Part shown: piece after piece, positions 19,835 through 28,612 of the stretch | How the letters are laid out: every line of letters begins with the position of its first letter | Position numbering within the stretch: the stretch's first letter is position 1 | Assembly: GCF_000826645.1 (NCBI RefSeq) | Contig: NZ_JXJP01000004.1 | Coordinates: 48,675-112,674, forward strand | Source of the DNA: Psychroserpens mesophilus | GTDB lineage: Bacteria > Bacteroidota > Bacteroidia > Flavobacteriales > Flavobacteriaceae | DNA: 64,000 bases | Direction: 5' to 3' | Made by a program: the position numbers and the translations under genes | The notes under the pieces: generated by a model | What the model was told of the DNA's origin: nothing | Database searches by the model: none | The model's input: the letters and a program-made list of their open reading frames with translations, nothing else

Positions 19835-22468
19835 ATGATTACAACTAAAAAAAGTTACAGTTTATTGCTTTTGCTAATGATTTCGATGTCTGCCGTTTTC
19901 GCTCAGTCGAAAATCTCTGGTAGTATTACAGACAGTGCAGGTATTCCTTTAGCAGGAGTTAATGTTATTATTGAAGGAACGACTCAAGGAGCAGTTTCTG
20001 ACTTTGATGGAAATTATACCATTGTAAATGTAGAAAACGGAACATATACGTTAAATGCGTCGTATTTAGGTTTCTCTAAGTTTTCTCAAAGCGTCACAAT
20101 TAATAATGAAGACGTTATTATTAACATTTCAATGACTGAAGATGCAGAATCTTTAGATCAAATCATTGTAACCGGAGTTACTAATCCAAAATCAAGAATA
20201 GAATCAAGTGTTTCTGTAACAACAATGCGACCTGAAGTTATAGAACAATCTGCACCAAGAACTACTGCAGAAATTTTCAGAACTATTCCTGGTATCCGTT
20301 CAGAGTCTTCTGGAGGCGAAGGAAATTCTAATATAGCTGTTCGTGGTGTCCCGGTTTCATCTGGAGGATCTAAATATGTTCAGTTACAAGAAGATGGGTT
20401 GCCAGTTTTACTGTTTGGTGATATGTCTTTTGCAACAGCAGATATATTTACTAGATACGATTCAAATATTTCTAGAATAGAAGCTATTAGAGGTGGTTCG
20501 GCCTCAACGTTATCCTCAAATTCCCCAGGTGCAATAATTAACCTAATTAGCAAAACTGGAAAAACAGAAGGAGGTTCAATTTCAACAGCTTTCGGATTAG
20601 ATTATGGGAATTTTAGAACAGATTTTGAATATGGAGCTCCAATAGCTGAAGGACTTTATTTCCACATGGGTGGATTTTACAGAGTGGGTGAAGGTATTCG
20701 TGATGCAGGTTATGTTGCTAACAATGGAGGGCAATTCAAATTTAATATCACTAAAGAGTTTGACAAAGGTTATGTTAGATTATATGCAAAGTATTTGAAC
20801 GATAGAGCAATTGCATATTTGCCAAATCCAATTCAAGTAACTGGAACAAATGCCGATCCTAATTTTGAAAATGTTCCAAATTTTGATGCAAATAATCAAA
20901 CGTTACATACACCGTATTTATCACAAAACGTTGGTCTTGGAGAAAGTGGACAATTAAGACGATCAAATGTTAGTGACGGAATGAACCCTATTTCAACTTC
21001 TGTGGGTATGGAAGCTTCATTTGATCTAGGTGATGGATTTAAAATTAAAAATAATGGAAGATTTTCATTTAATAAAGGTGGATTTAATTCTCCTTTTCCT
21101 GCAAGCGTTTCAACAGTATCAGATTTCTTAACTGGTGATTTCGCTACTACAAATGGATATGATTCTTTAGCCTATGCTAATGGAGATGGAGCTGTCGCTT
21201 CAAATTCACTAATTGCTCCAGTTGTGCTTTTCGATACCCAATTAAATAACTTCAACAACTATATGAATGACATTCGTTTAACAAAGTCATTTGATAATGT
21301 AGACGTGACTGTCGGTTATTTTAAAGGCATCCAAAACGTATCAATGTCATGGTTATGGAATTCTTATTTGTTAGAAGCTAGAGGAGATGATGCAAGATTA
21401 ATTGATGCTCTAGATGCAGGAGGAAATACCTTATCTACTAATGGATTAGTTGGATATGGAGCTGCTTTTTTCGGAAATTGTTGTCAGCGTAGTTATGACA
21501 CAAGGTATAATACGTCTGCGCCTTATTTAGCAGTTGCTATCGAAGCTTCAGAAAAATTAAATTTTGATGCAAGTGTTCGATACGATAAAGGACAAGTAGA
21601 TGGTTCGTTTGCTGGACCAGTTACTTCAGTTAATGACATAAATAACGATGGTGACATTTCTCTACCAGAGCAAACGGTTCAATCTATAGATTTAGCTAAT
21701 CCAACTACAGTAAATTATGAATATGATTATGTTTCCTTTTCATTAGGAGCTAATTATTTATTAAATGATGACCAAGCTATTTTTGCTCGTTATAGTAGAG
21801 GTGGTTCAGCTAAAGCAGATCGTATTTTGTTTGCTGGTTTAGATTATACAAATAGTGATAGAATAAATGCACTCGATTTTATAAATCAAGCAGAAATTGG
21901 ATACAAAAGAGGATTTGAAAAAGGATCACTTTATGCAACTGTCTTTTTTGCTAAAACCGTTGAAGAAGGAGGATTCGAAGCGACTTCTAACAGCATTATA
22001 GAAAATGATTACAAATCTGTTGGTATAGAAATAGAAGGTTCTTACAGATTTAGCGATTCATTTGATATTAGAGGAGGATTAACTTTTACAGATGCTGAAA
22101 TTGATTCAGGAGATAATGCTGGTAACACACCAAGAAGACAACCAGACTTTATTTATAGTTTTATTCCTACGTTTAATTTCGGAAAAACAAATCAGAATGC
22201 ATTTGGTCTAAGTTTTATAGGTCAGAGTAAAGCTTATGCTCAAGATTCAAATGAGTTAGTATTACCAGGTTTTGTAATCATTAATAGCTTTGTTAATTTG
22301 GGAATAACAGACAACCTAAAGGCTAATCTTTCAGCTAATAACATCTTTGATACTCTAGGTATCACTGAATCTGAAGAAGGAAGTATCGTTGAAGGACAAA
22401 CAAATTATTTAAGAGTTAGACCAGTTCCTGGAAGATCAATTTCTTTGGGACTTAACTATAGTTTCTAA
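19835..22468 (+). CDS. TonB-dependent outer-membrane receptor of the sugar locus
   Basis: An 877-residue outer-membrane transporter. A signal peptide (ending MSAVFAQ) is followed by a carboxypeptidase-regulatory-like domain (about residues 27-112, KISGSITDSAGIPLAGVNV...), a plug domain (about 115-235, including the IRGGSASTLSSNSPGAIINLIS segment) and a 22-stranded barrel ending in an aromatic C-terminus (LNYSF). It is shorter than a typical SusC (about 1,000 residues), and no SusD lipoprotein follows, so it probably acts alone, like the SuxA-type sugar receptors. It is divergent from the LacI gene and controlled by the two operators. A terminator after it may reduce read-through into the transporter gene. 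Confidence 0.9.
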   Translation: MITTKKSYSLLLLLMISMSAVFAQSKISGSITDSAGIPLAGVNVIIEGTTQGAVSDFDGNYTIVNVENGTYTLNASYLGFSKFSQSVTINNEDVIINISMTEDAESLDQIIVTGVTNPKSRIESSVSVTTMRPEVIEQSAPRTTAEIFRTIPGIRSESSGGEGNSNIAVRGVPVSSGGSKYVQLQEDGLPVLLFGDMSFATADIFTRYDSNISRIEAIRGGSASTLSSNSPGAIINLISKTGKTEGGSISTAFGLDYGNFRTDFEYGAPIAEGLYFHMGGFYRVGEGIRDAGYVANNGGQFKFNITKEFDKGYVRLYAKYLNDRAIAYLPNPIQVTGTNADPNFENVPNFDANNQTLHTPYLSQNVGLGESGQLRRSNVSDGMNPISTSVGMEASFDLGDGFKIKNNGRFSFNKGGFNSPFPASVSTVSDFLTGDFATTNGYDSLAYANGDGAVASNSLIAPVVLFDTQLNNFNNYMNDIRLTKSFDNVDVTVGYFKGIQNVSMSWLWNSYLLEARGDDARLIDALDAGGNTLSTNGLVGYGAAFFGNCCQRSYDTRYNTSAPYLAVAIEASEKLNFDASVRYDKGQVDGSFAGPVTSVNDINNDGDISLPEQTVQSIDLANPTTVNYEYDYVSFSLGANYLLNDDQAIFARYSRGGSAKADRILFAGLDYTNSDRINALDFINQAEIGYKRGFEKGSLYATVFFAKTVEEGGFEATSNSIIENDYKSVGIEIEGSYRFSDSFDIRGGLTFTDAEIDSGDNAGNTPRRQPDFIYSFIPTFNFGKTNQNAFGLSFIGQSKAYAQDSNELVLPGFVIINSFVNLGITDNLKANLSANNIFDTLGITESEEGSIVEGQTNYLRVRPVPGRSISLGLNYSF

Positions 22469-22524
22469 TAAATTTTAATTAAGTGTTAACAAAATTTATT
22501 TATTTTTAAGTTGATTTGAGTTGG

Positions 22525-22559
22525 GAGTCAATGCCTTTTAATAGCATTGGCTCTTTTTT
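22525..22559 (+). terminator. Terminator or attenuator after the TonB receptor
   Basis: A 10-bp stem (22525-22534 with 22544-22553, one G-T pair), a 9-base loop and a T6 tail. It separates the receptor gene from the transporter-kinase-hydrolase genes, which have no evident promoter of their own, so partial read-through is likely. Confidence 0.8.
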
Positions 22560-22612
22560 CACAAAAATTAAGTTACATTACTTAACATTAAAACGTTACA
22601 AAACAATAGGCT

Positions 22613-23935
22613 ATGCTAAAAAAACCAAAATTAAGCTTCTGGCAAATTCTGAATATGAATGTTGGATTTTTTGGAATTCAGTATAGTTTTGGATTGCAAC
22701 AAAGTGCAGTTACTCCAATTTATGATTTTTTAGGAGCAAGTCCTGATCAGATTCCTATTTTACATCTTGCTGGACCAGTAACTGGTTTATTAGTTCAGCC
22801 CATCATTGGAGCATTAAGTGACAAAACATGGAGCCCGAAATTAGGAAGACGAAAACCATTTTTCTTAATTGGAGCTATTCTTTGTAGTTTAACTTTAATA
22901 GCGTTTCCGTTTAGTAGTTCTTTATGGATGGCAGCAGGATTATTGTGGATTTTAGATGCTGGAAATAATACAGCAATGGAACCTTATAGAGCATTGATAG
23001 CCGATAAGTTAGATGATGACCAACAACCTTTAGGTTTTCAGATGCAAAGTTTTTTTACTGGATTAGGACAAGTATTAGCTAATGTATCCTTGTTTATTTT
23101 CCCATTAATTTTTATTGGAATGACAGGTTCTTTGCCAACTTGGGTTTATGCTTCGTTTTTTTTAGGTGCATTTTGTTCTATATCATCGATTTTATGGAGT
23201 ATCAGCAAAACAAAAGAAATCCCTCCAACAGCTGAAGAATTAGAAAAACTCAGAGAGAAAAGGAGTGTTTTTGAACCACTTATAGAAATTTTCTCAGCCA
23301 TTAAAGATATGCCAAAGGTTATGTGGCAATTGGCTTTAGTGTATCTGTTTCAATGGTATGCGTTATTTTGTTATTGGCAGAACTCTTCAAAAAGTGTTGC
23401 GCTTTCAGTGTGGAACGTAACTCCTGAAAATAAGGAAGTCTATAGCGAAGCTGTAAGTTGGACAGGTTTAGTTAATGGCTGGTATAATGTGGTCACTTTT
23501 CTAGTTGCTTTTGCTCTTGTAGGATTTGCTAAAAAGTACAGCGCAAAAAGAGTTCATGCGTTTTGTTTGCTTATTGCTGCAATTGGATTTCTAGCTTTTC
23601 CACATATTGAAAATAAAAACTTACTATTCTTTGCAATTACAGGATTTGGAATTGGCTGGGCAAGTATGATGGGTATACCTTATTTAATGGTTGTTTCAGA
23701 TATTCCAAAGGAAAGATATGGAGTTTACATGGGAATTATAAATATGATGATTGTTCTACCTATGATTCTACAAACGCTATCGTTTGGTTATGTGTTAAAA
23801 CATTTTTTAAATAATGATCCACGAATGGCAATTTCATTTGCAGGAGTTCTTTTAATTATTAGTGCAATTTTAACATTATTCATTAAAAGTAAAAAAGCAC
23901 CAAACAACACAATAGTTGCACCAATAGGTCACTAA
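22613..23935 (+). CDS. MFS disaccharide transporter of the SUT/SLC45 type
   Basis: A twelve-helix inner-membrane transporter (440 residues). It carries features of the plant sucrose transporter/SLC45 branch: AGPVTGLLVQPIIGALSD at 53-70, LGRRKPF at 78-84, ILDAGNN at 113-119 and PYRALIAD at 124-131. These closely parallel GPISGMxVQP, GRRRPF, ILDxANN and CRALLAD in plant SUTs. Proton-coupled uptake of sucrose, or possibly maltose, is therefore the best guess. It is followed by a sugar kinase (19-base gap) and a glycosidase (26-base gap), which would hydrolyse the disaccharide inside the cell. Confidence 0.88.
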   Translation: MLKKPKLSFWQILNMNVGFFGIQYSFGLQQSAVTPIYDFLGASPDQIPILHLAGPVTGLLVQPIIGALSDKTWSPKLGRRKPFFLIGAILCSLTLIAFPFSSSLWMAAGLLWILDAGNNTAMEPYRALIADKLDDDQQPLGFQMQSFFTGLGQVLANVSLFIFPLIFIGMTGSLPTWVYASFFLGAFCSISSILWSISKTKEIPPTAEELEKLREKRSVFEPLIEIFSAIKDMPKVMWQLALVYLFQWYALFCYWQNSSKSVALSVWNVTPENKEVYSEAVSWTGLVNGWYNVVTFLVAFALVGFAKKYSAKRVHAFCLLIAAIGFLAFPHIENKNLLFFAITGFGIGWASMMGIPYLMVVSDIPKERYGVYMGIINMMIVLPMILQTLSFGYVLKHFLNNDPRMAISFAGVLLIISAILTLFIKSKKAPNNTIVAPIGH

Positions 23936-23954
23936 TTTTAACATTAAATTATTT

Positions 23955-24881
23955 ATGAAAAACATAGATATTCTATGCGTTGGAGAAGTTTTAATTGATT
24001 TTATAGGTCATCAATCAGGAGTATTGATCGACGACACTAGAGATTACCATAGATATTTAGGTGGTTCACCAACAAATGTAGCTATGAATTCTTCGAGGTT
24101 AGGATTGCATGCAGCTATGGTTGCAACTGTTGGCGATGATGGTTTTGGAGATTATATCTTTAAAAGATTTCATGAAGTTGGTGTACATACGGATAGCGTT
24201 AAAATCATTAAAAACAAACCTACAAGTGTCATATTTGTTTCTAGGTCAGAAACAACACCAGATTTCATACCTTTTAGAGAAGCAGATGCCGAAATTACTG
24301 AAGATCAAATTTCAAAAGATATTTTATCCAAAACGACTATTTTTCATACCACCTGTTTTGCTTTAAGTAAAAAACCTGCTCAAACTACAATAATCAAAAA
24401 AGCAGAAGAAGCATTTCATCTTGGTACCCAATTGAGTATAGATTTAAATTATTCTAATAAATTATGGCACAGTAGAGAGGAAGCATTACATGTTATAAAA
24501 GCGTATTGCAAGTTCAATCCTTTAATTAAAATTAGTGAAGACGATCTAATTCGACTTTTTGATAAAAACATGTCTCACAAACAAATGTTTGAATTCTTTC
24601 ATAACGAAGGAGTTGATATGGTGTGTTTAACTTTAGGTTCAAAAGGTGTGAAGTTGTCCCAAAAAAATGAAAAATTAATAGAAATGCCTGCTATCAAAAT
24701 CGAAAAAGTAATGGATGCAACTGGAGCAGGAGATGCCTTCTGGTCAGGCTTTTTGTTTGCTTACATTAAAAAAAATCCCTTAGAGAAATGCTTAGAAGTT
24801 GCTTTAAAACTGGCAGCTCTTAAACTGCAAAATGTTGGGAGATTACCTGATAATATCAATATACTTTCTAAACTATTATAG
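23955..24881 (+). CDS. PfkB-family sugar kinase, probable fructokinase
   Basis: A 308-residue ribokinase-fold kinase. The N-terminal signature GGSPTNVAMNSSRLGL lies near residue 37 and the C-terminal signature D-A-T-G-A-G-D at 254-260, with D260 as the catalytic base and the GAG anion hole beside it. Phosphorylation of fructose to fructose-6-phosphate fits the locus if the neighbouring enzyme releases fructose. 2-keto-3-deoxygluconate or glycerate kinases share the fold and cannot be excluded by sequence reading alone. It sits between the transporter and the glycosidase in one apparent operon. Confidence 0.88.
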   Translation: MKNIDILCVGEVLIDFIGHQSGVLIDDTRDYHRYLGGSPTNVAMNSSRLGLHAAMVATVGDDGFGDYIFKRFHEVGVHTDSVKIIKNKPTSVIFVSRSETTPDFIPFREADAEITEDQISKDILSKTTIFHTTCFALSKKPAQTTIIKKAEEAFHLGTQLSIDLNYSNKLWHSREEALHVIKAYCKFNPLIKISEDDLIRLFDKNMSHKQMFEFFHNEGVDMVCLTLGSKGVKLSQKNEKLIEMPAIKIEKVMDATGAGDAFWSGFLFAYIKKNPLEKCLEVALKLAALKLQNVGRLPDNINILSKLL

Positions 24882-24907
24882 TAGAATAAAATTAAAATCA
24901 CTCAGTA

Positions 24908-26080
24908 ATGAGCATAGTATATAACAAATCAATTGAATTATTATTTAAGTGTTCTTCCGAAGATGGATTTCTGGCGAGTGCACAAAATATTTCTAATTAT
25001 AAAAGGGTTTGGGCTCGAGATGGTGTCATTTGTGGTTTAGCTGCTTTAGCTTCAGGAAATGAGGAACTTATTCGAATTTTTAAAAAAACCATAGAAACCT
25101 TAGCAACGCACCAACATAAAATAGGAACCATACCTTCCAATGTAAGTATTCAAAATAATGATATAGATATCAGTTATGGTGGTTTAGCAGGTAGAGTAGA
25201 TGCCGTAACGTGGTTTGTAATAGGAGTTTGTCAATATGCGTATTATAAAAAGGAGAATTCATGTATTGATAAATACAAGTCTAATATCGAAAAATGCATT
25301 ACACTTTTAGAAGCTTGGGAGTTTAATAATAAACATTTGTTATACGTGCCTTTGTCTGGCAATTGGGCTGATGAATACATAACTGATGGCTACGTTCTAT
25401 ATGATCAACTACTCAGATTATGGGCTTTGAAAAGTTATAATTATTTTGTGAAGAGTGATAGTATATCGACTAAGATTGAACGTATAATAGAACAGATTCA
25501 AATTAATTTTTTTCCTAATTCTGGTGGAGAAAAATTTCATGAAAGAGCTTATGACGAAGTTAAATTTAAAGATTATTTGCCTTGTTCATTCTCTCCTTCA
25601 GGGTATAAAATTCAATTTGATGCCTTTGCGAATGCTTTAGCTGTGATGTTGAATATAGGTGATGAAGATTTTCAAGATAGGCAAATGAATTTTGCATTCA
25701 ACTTGGCTTCAGAAACAAAATTAGGAATGCTTCCAGCATTTTGGCCACCTATATCAGAAGATGATGAACACTGGAACTTATTAAAGAATAATTGTAAATA
25801 CGAATTTAGAAATTATCCAAACGAATTTCATAATGGAGGAAGCTGGTCAATGGTCAATGGTTTTTTTGGTTTAGCACTATTCTCAAAAAATAAGATGTTA
25901 CAAACTGATTTTATTCTGGAAAAAATCAATAATGCCAATGAGATCTCCGATTTTTCTTTTTATGAGAATTTCAACACAAAAACTAGGGAGCCTAACGGAG
26001 TTCCTTATTGTGCGTGGAGTGCAGCAGCAGGAGTTTTATTACATCAAACAAGACATGGTGATTTTAAACTTTTAGTTTAA
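24908..26080 (+). CDS. (alpha/alpha)6-barrel glycoside hydrolase, GH100 invertase-like candidate
   Basis: A 390-residue cytoplasmic protein without a signal peptide. It resembles the six-hairpin glycosidases: WARDG at 35-39, GRVDAVTW at 95-102, DQLLRLWALKSY at 166-177, FHNGGSW at 307-313 and a C-terminal AWSAAAGVLLHQ at 369-380. These line up by eye with the GRVxPVDxxLWW, EIQALFYSAL, YHNGGSWP and TWSVAGYL motifs of GH100 alkaline/neutral invertases. Homologues are often labelled amylo-alpha-1,6-glucosidase, and GH63-like glucosyl- or mannosylglycerate hydrolases are a second alternative. Next to an SUT-like transporter and a probable fructokinase, sucrose hydrolysis is the favoured role. D98 and D38 are candidate acidic residues. 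Its stop lies 9 bases from the convergent DUF5686 gene. Confidence 0.75.
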   Translation: MSIVYNKSIELLFKCSSEDGFLASAQNISNYKRVWARDGVICGLAALASGNEELIRIFKKTIETLATHQHKIGTIPSNVSIQNNDIDISYGGLAGRVDAVTWFVIGVCQYAYYKKENSCIDKYKSNIEKCITLLEAWEFNNKHLLYVPLSGNWADEYITDGYVLYDQLLRLWALKSYNYFVKSDSISTKIERIIEQIQINFFPNSGGEKFHERAYDEVKFKDYLPCSFSPSGYKIQFDAFANALAVMLNIGDEDFQDRQMNFAFNLASETKLGMLPAFWPPISEDDEHWNLLKNNCKYEFRNYPNEFHNGGSWSMVNGFFGLALFSKNKMLQTDFILEKINNANEISDFSFYENFNTKTREPNGVPYCAWSAAAGVLLHQTRHGDFKLLV

Positions 26081-26089
26081 TTTAAAAAA

Positions 26090-28453
26090 TTACTTAAACG
26101 TAAAACCTGCCGCAAATTTAAACACAAAGTTATGGCCTGAATCTGGTAAGTTATGAAATCCGTAACGGTAAAATCCACCAGCTCCAAGTCCTAAATAACC
26201 AACATCAAGATAATTCAATTTGAGAATATTACGAAGCTCTAAACCGGTTTCTAAAAAGAGCTCGTTTTTAATGTTAAAGGCAATGTTTTCATGCTTAGAA
26301 GCATGTGATAAATCTCCTATACCAAAGTTGTTATGCAGCACTACTTCTGGCGTAAAAAAGCCTTTGTTATTGAGTAGCATTCCGAAGTTATGATACGTAA
26401 AAAGATTGACATATCGATCCGATAAAAATTCATAAGGTTCAGCTGTTTGAAAATAATTATGAAACACATAAGGAAACACATTATCGTAGCTTCCTTCACC
26501 TGTGAATAATTGTCCGTAAGGAATAGCACTGTCAATAAATCCCATATCCAATCTATAGGTTGTTTTTCCTAAACCTTTAGTTCTAAAGCTATGGTCTAGT
26601 GTGAAACGGATTTTATTATAACTAAAATTACTTCCGAAGACATTAGATAAGCCACGTGAATAGGTGAGATTAAAAGCAGGATCATCACTTGCTATTCTTG
26701 TAATAGAATTAAAAATGTTACTCAATTTTTCATTTACAAAGTAGCCAACACCAATGTTTATTTCAGAATTGGTATAACTAACAACAGATGTGCCATTTGC
26801 ATTAAAACTATAATCGTAAAGCGGATTAATTTTAGCAGTATGAAAACCAACCTTCCAGTCTATATTTCTAAAGAGTTTCATTTTGGTATTGAAACTAAAC
26901 GCTTCTATCTGATCCATTTGTTCTCCTAGCACATCTCTAGCATTAAATAAACGCTGATTGTGTTTAAAATAAGAAGTTCCAGTTTCTTTTAGATTGTTTT
27001 CATATTTCAATTGAAGTTGAATCTCCTTTTTGCCAGGAATGTCAATTAAAAGTTCGCCACCATATTTCCATTCATAATCCTGAAATCCATAACCTGCAAA
27101 TCCGCCAATAGAAACGTTTTCAAATACATCTTCATTAGTGTAAAAACCTGCTCCAAGTCTTAAGCCTTCGAATTTATTATAAAGGAAGAGCTTTGTTAAA
27201 TCTAAATCCACATATTTGAATGAAAACCTTCCTTTTACAAGTTTCGCAGAAAAGTTTAAGATCTTGTCGAATTTTATCTTTTCACCAATACTATCAATAA
27301 CAACATAAGTCCGTGTTTCTTTTTCGGTTAGAGAATCCTGCCGAATGGTAGTCCAGAACGCAACATCTTTTTTTACAGCATCTTTTTGAATACCAATAGG
27401 CAATACAGGAAAGTCTTTTTTTGTTAAAGGTGGATTGAGTTTAACGTCTGAAAGATAACTTTTACCAAGATACTTTAAGGCTGCATATTTTCCACCGATA
27501 CTAATTTGAAAATTTAATTGTTCGGGGAACCAATGTTCATCTTTTATAAACGAATATTTCTGTTGAATGGAAACTTCTATTTTTCCAGAATTAAATGTTG
27601 TTGCATCTACACTTTGTACAGCGTAGCCATTAGAGTTGATATAAACTAATCCTTTCAGTCCTTCGAAATTTCTATTGTTATTCGGTTCAAATGAAATAGC
27701 GAAAATAGTATCCTTACCTCTCAAATATTCTTCTTTAAGTCTGAATTTATATTTCTTTGTACTTCCTTTTGAAATCGGATTCAAATAATCGGTTTCGAAC
27801 AAGGTAATGTAGTCTTCATAAAATGAAAATGGCTGAATGCTATTCGCCAATAAAGCAAAACTCGGAGTTTTTAAACCTGAGGTACGAGTTGCAATAATGC
27901 TATCTTCAGTAAATTTGGGTTTGAGGTATTTGTGTTTGGCTACAGTTTCAGTAATAAATAAATATGATTTTTCAAAAAACTTACCCAATTCATTTAAGGT
28001 ATCTTCTTCTACTTCCATTTCTTCACCATCTACTATAATTTTGTCATAAGACTGATAGGTGAAAGCATTTAAATTCTCTGGATTGTTGAATTTCTTGTTT
28101 TTGACCGCATTTCTGATAATACGATGTGCAGGATTTTCAGAATTGGTAATAACGACTTCATCAAGTGCGCTTATTTCTTTTTTAAGAGGAATTTTATTCG
28201 AACTTAAATCAGATAAGTTAAGCGTTTTAGAAGCATAGCCAATATAGCTGATGGTTATTTTTTGTACTGTATTTGAAGCATAAAAAACACCGTCAATATC
28301 AGAAATTGTTCCGCTGTAAACATCATCGTTGAAAATAATGTTTGCAAAAGCTATAGGTTCATTAGTATCAAAATCGACAATAGTAAACAACGAGCCGCTT
28401 TGCGAAAAGCCTTCAAAAGCTATGAGTAAAACTAAAATAAGAAGGTTTTTCAT
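26090..28453 (-). CDS. DUF5686 outer-membrane protein with carboxypeptidase-regulatory-like N-terminus
   Basis: A 787-residue predicted outer-membrane protein. A signal peptide (ending EGFSQ) precedes a beta-sandwich domain of the CarboxypepD_reg type (about residues 20-100: FTIVDFDTNEPIAFANIIF... ISYIGYASKTLNL). The rest matches the DUF5686 family of Bacteroidota, with long alternating polar/hydrophobic strands and a final AAGFTFK ending like a beta-barrel. The function is unknown. It is transcribed towards the sugar locus and is probably not part of it. No terminator was recognised in the 9-base gap between the two stop codons. Confidence 0.85.
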   Translation of the reverse strand: MKNLLILVLLIAFEGFSQSGSLFTIVDFDTNEPIAFANIIFNDDVYSGTISDIDGVFYASNTVQKITISYIGYASKTLNLSDLSSNKIPLKKEISALDEVVITNSENPAHRIIRNAVKNKKFNNPENLNAFTYQSYDKIIVDGEEMEVEEDTLNELGKFFEKSYLFITETVAKHKYLKPKFTEDSIIATRTSGLKTPSFALLANSIQPFSFYEDYITLFETDYLNPISKGSTKKYKFRLKEEYLRGKDTIFAISFEPNNNRNFEGLKGLVYINSNGYAVQSVDATTFNSGKIEVSIQQKYSFIKDEHWFPEQLNFQISIGGKYAALKYLGKSYLSDVKLNPPLTKKDFPVLPIGIQKDAVKKDVAFWTTIRQDSLTEKETRTYVVIDSIGEKIKFDKILNFSAKLVKGRFSFKYVDLDLTKLFLYNKFEGLRLGAGFYTNEDVFENVSIGGFAGYGFQDYEWKYGGELLIDIPGKKEIQLQLKYENNLKETGTSYFKHNQRLFNARDVLGEQMDQIEAFSFNTKMKLFRNIDWKVGFHTAKINPLYDYSFNANGTSVVSYTNSEINIGVGYFVNEKLSNIFNSITRIASDDPAFNLTYSRGLSNVFGSNFSYNKIRFTLDHSFRTKGLGKTTYRLDMGFIDSAIPYGQLFTGEGSYDNVFPYVFHNYFQTAEPYEFLSDRYVNLFTYHNFGMLLNNKGFFTPEVVLHNNFGIGDLSHASKHENIAFNIKNELFLETGLELRNILKLNYLDVGYLGLGAGGFYRYGFHNLPDSGHNFVFKFAAGFTFK

Positions 28454-28519
28454 TCAGACATTAAGGTTGGATATTCTTACAAACGAGTAAAGTATAAATA
28501 TAGTATTCTATTTAAAAAG

Positions 28520-28529
28520 CAAGCGCTTG
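28520..28529. promoter_or_regulatory. Palindrome upstream of maeB, possible operator
   Basis: CAAGCGCTTG is a perfect 10-bp palindrome with a central CG, placed 40 bases upstream of the maeB -7 box in the divergent 159-base gap. It differs from the sugar-locus operators. Whether a regulator binds here is unknown. Confidence 0.3.
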
Positions 28530-28568
28530 TAATCTTTTTTTTTAAGATAACATTTGCTTTAAAACCGT

Positions 28569-28576
28569 TACATTTG
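28569..28576 (+). promoter_or_regulatory. -7 box of the maeB promoter
   Basis: TACATTTG matches TAnnTTTG exactly, 36 bases before the maeB ATG. A TTTG lies 12 bases upstream at 28553-28556, closer than the usual -33 spacing. Confidence 0.55.
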
Positions 28577-28612
28577 TAGCTTATTTAATTCAGGTAGTTA
28601 ATTCACATTTTC

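Noticed and set aside
19835..22468. Calling the receptor a canonical SusC and the locus a SusCD polysaccharide utilisation locus
   Set aside because: No SusD lipoprotein follows and the receptor is shorter than typical SusC; a stand-alone TonB-dependent transporter fits better.
26341..26535. A second short minus-strand frame inside the DUF5686 gene
   Set aside because: It lies in another frame of a well-supported gene and shows no domain or start signal.
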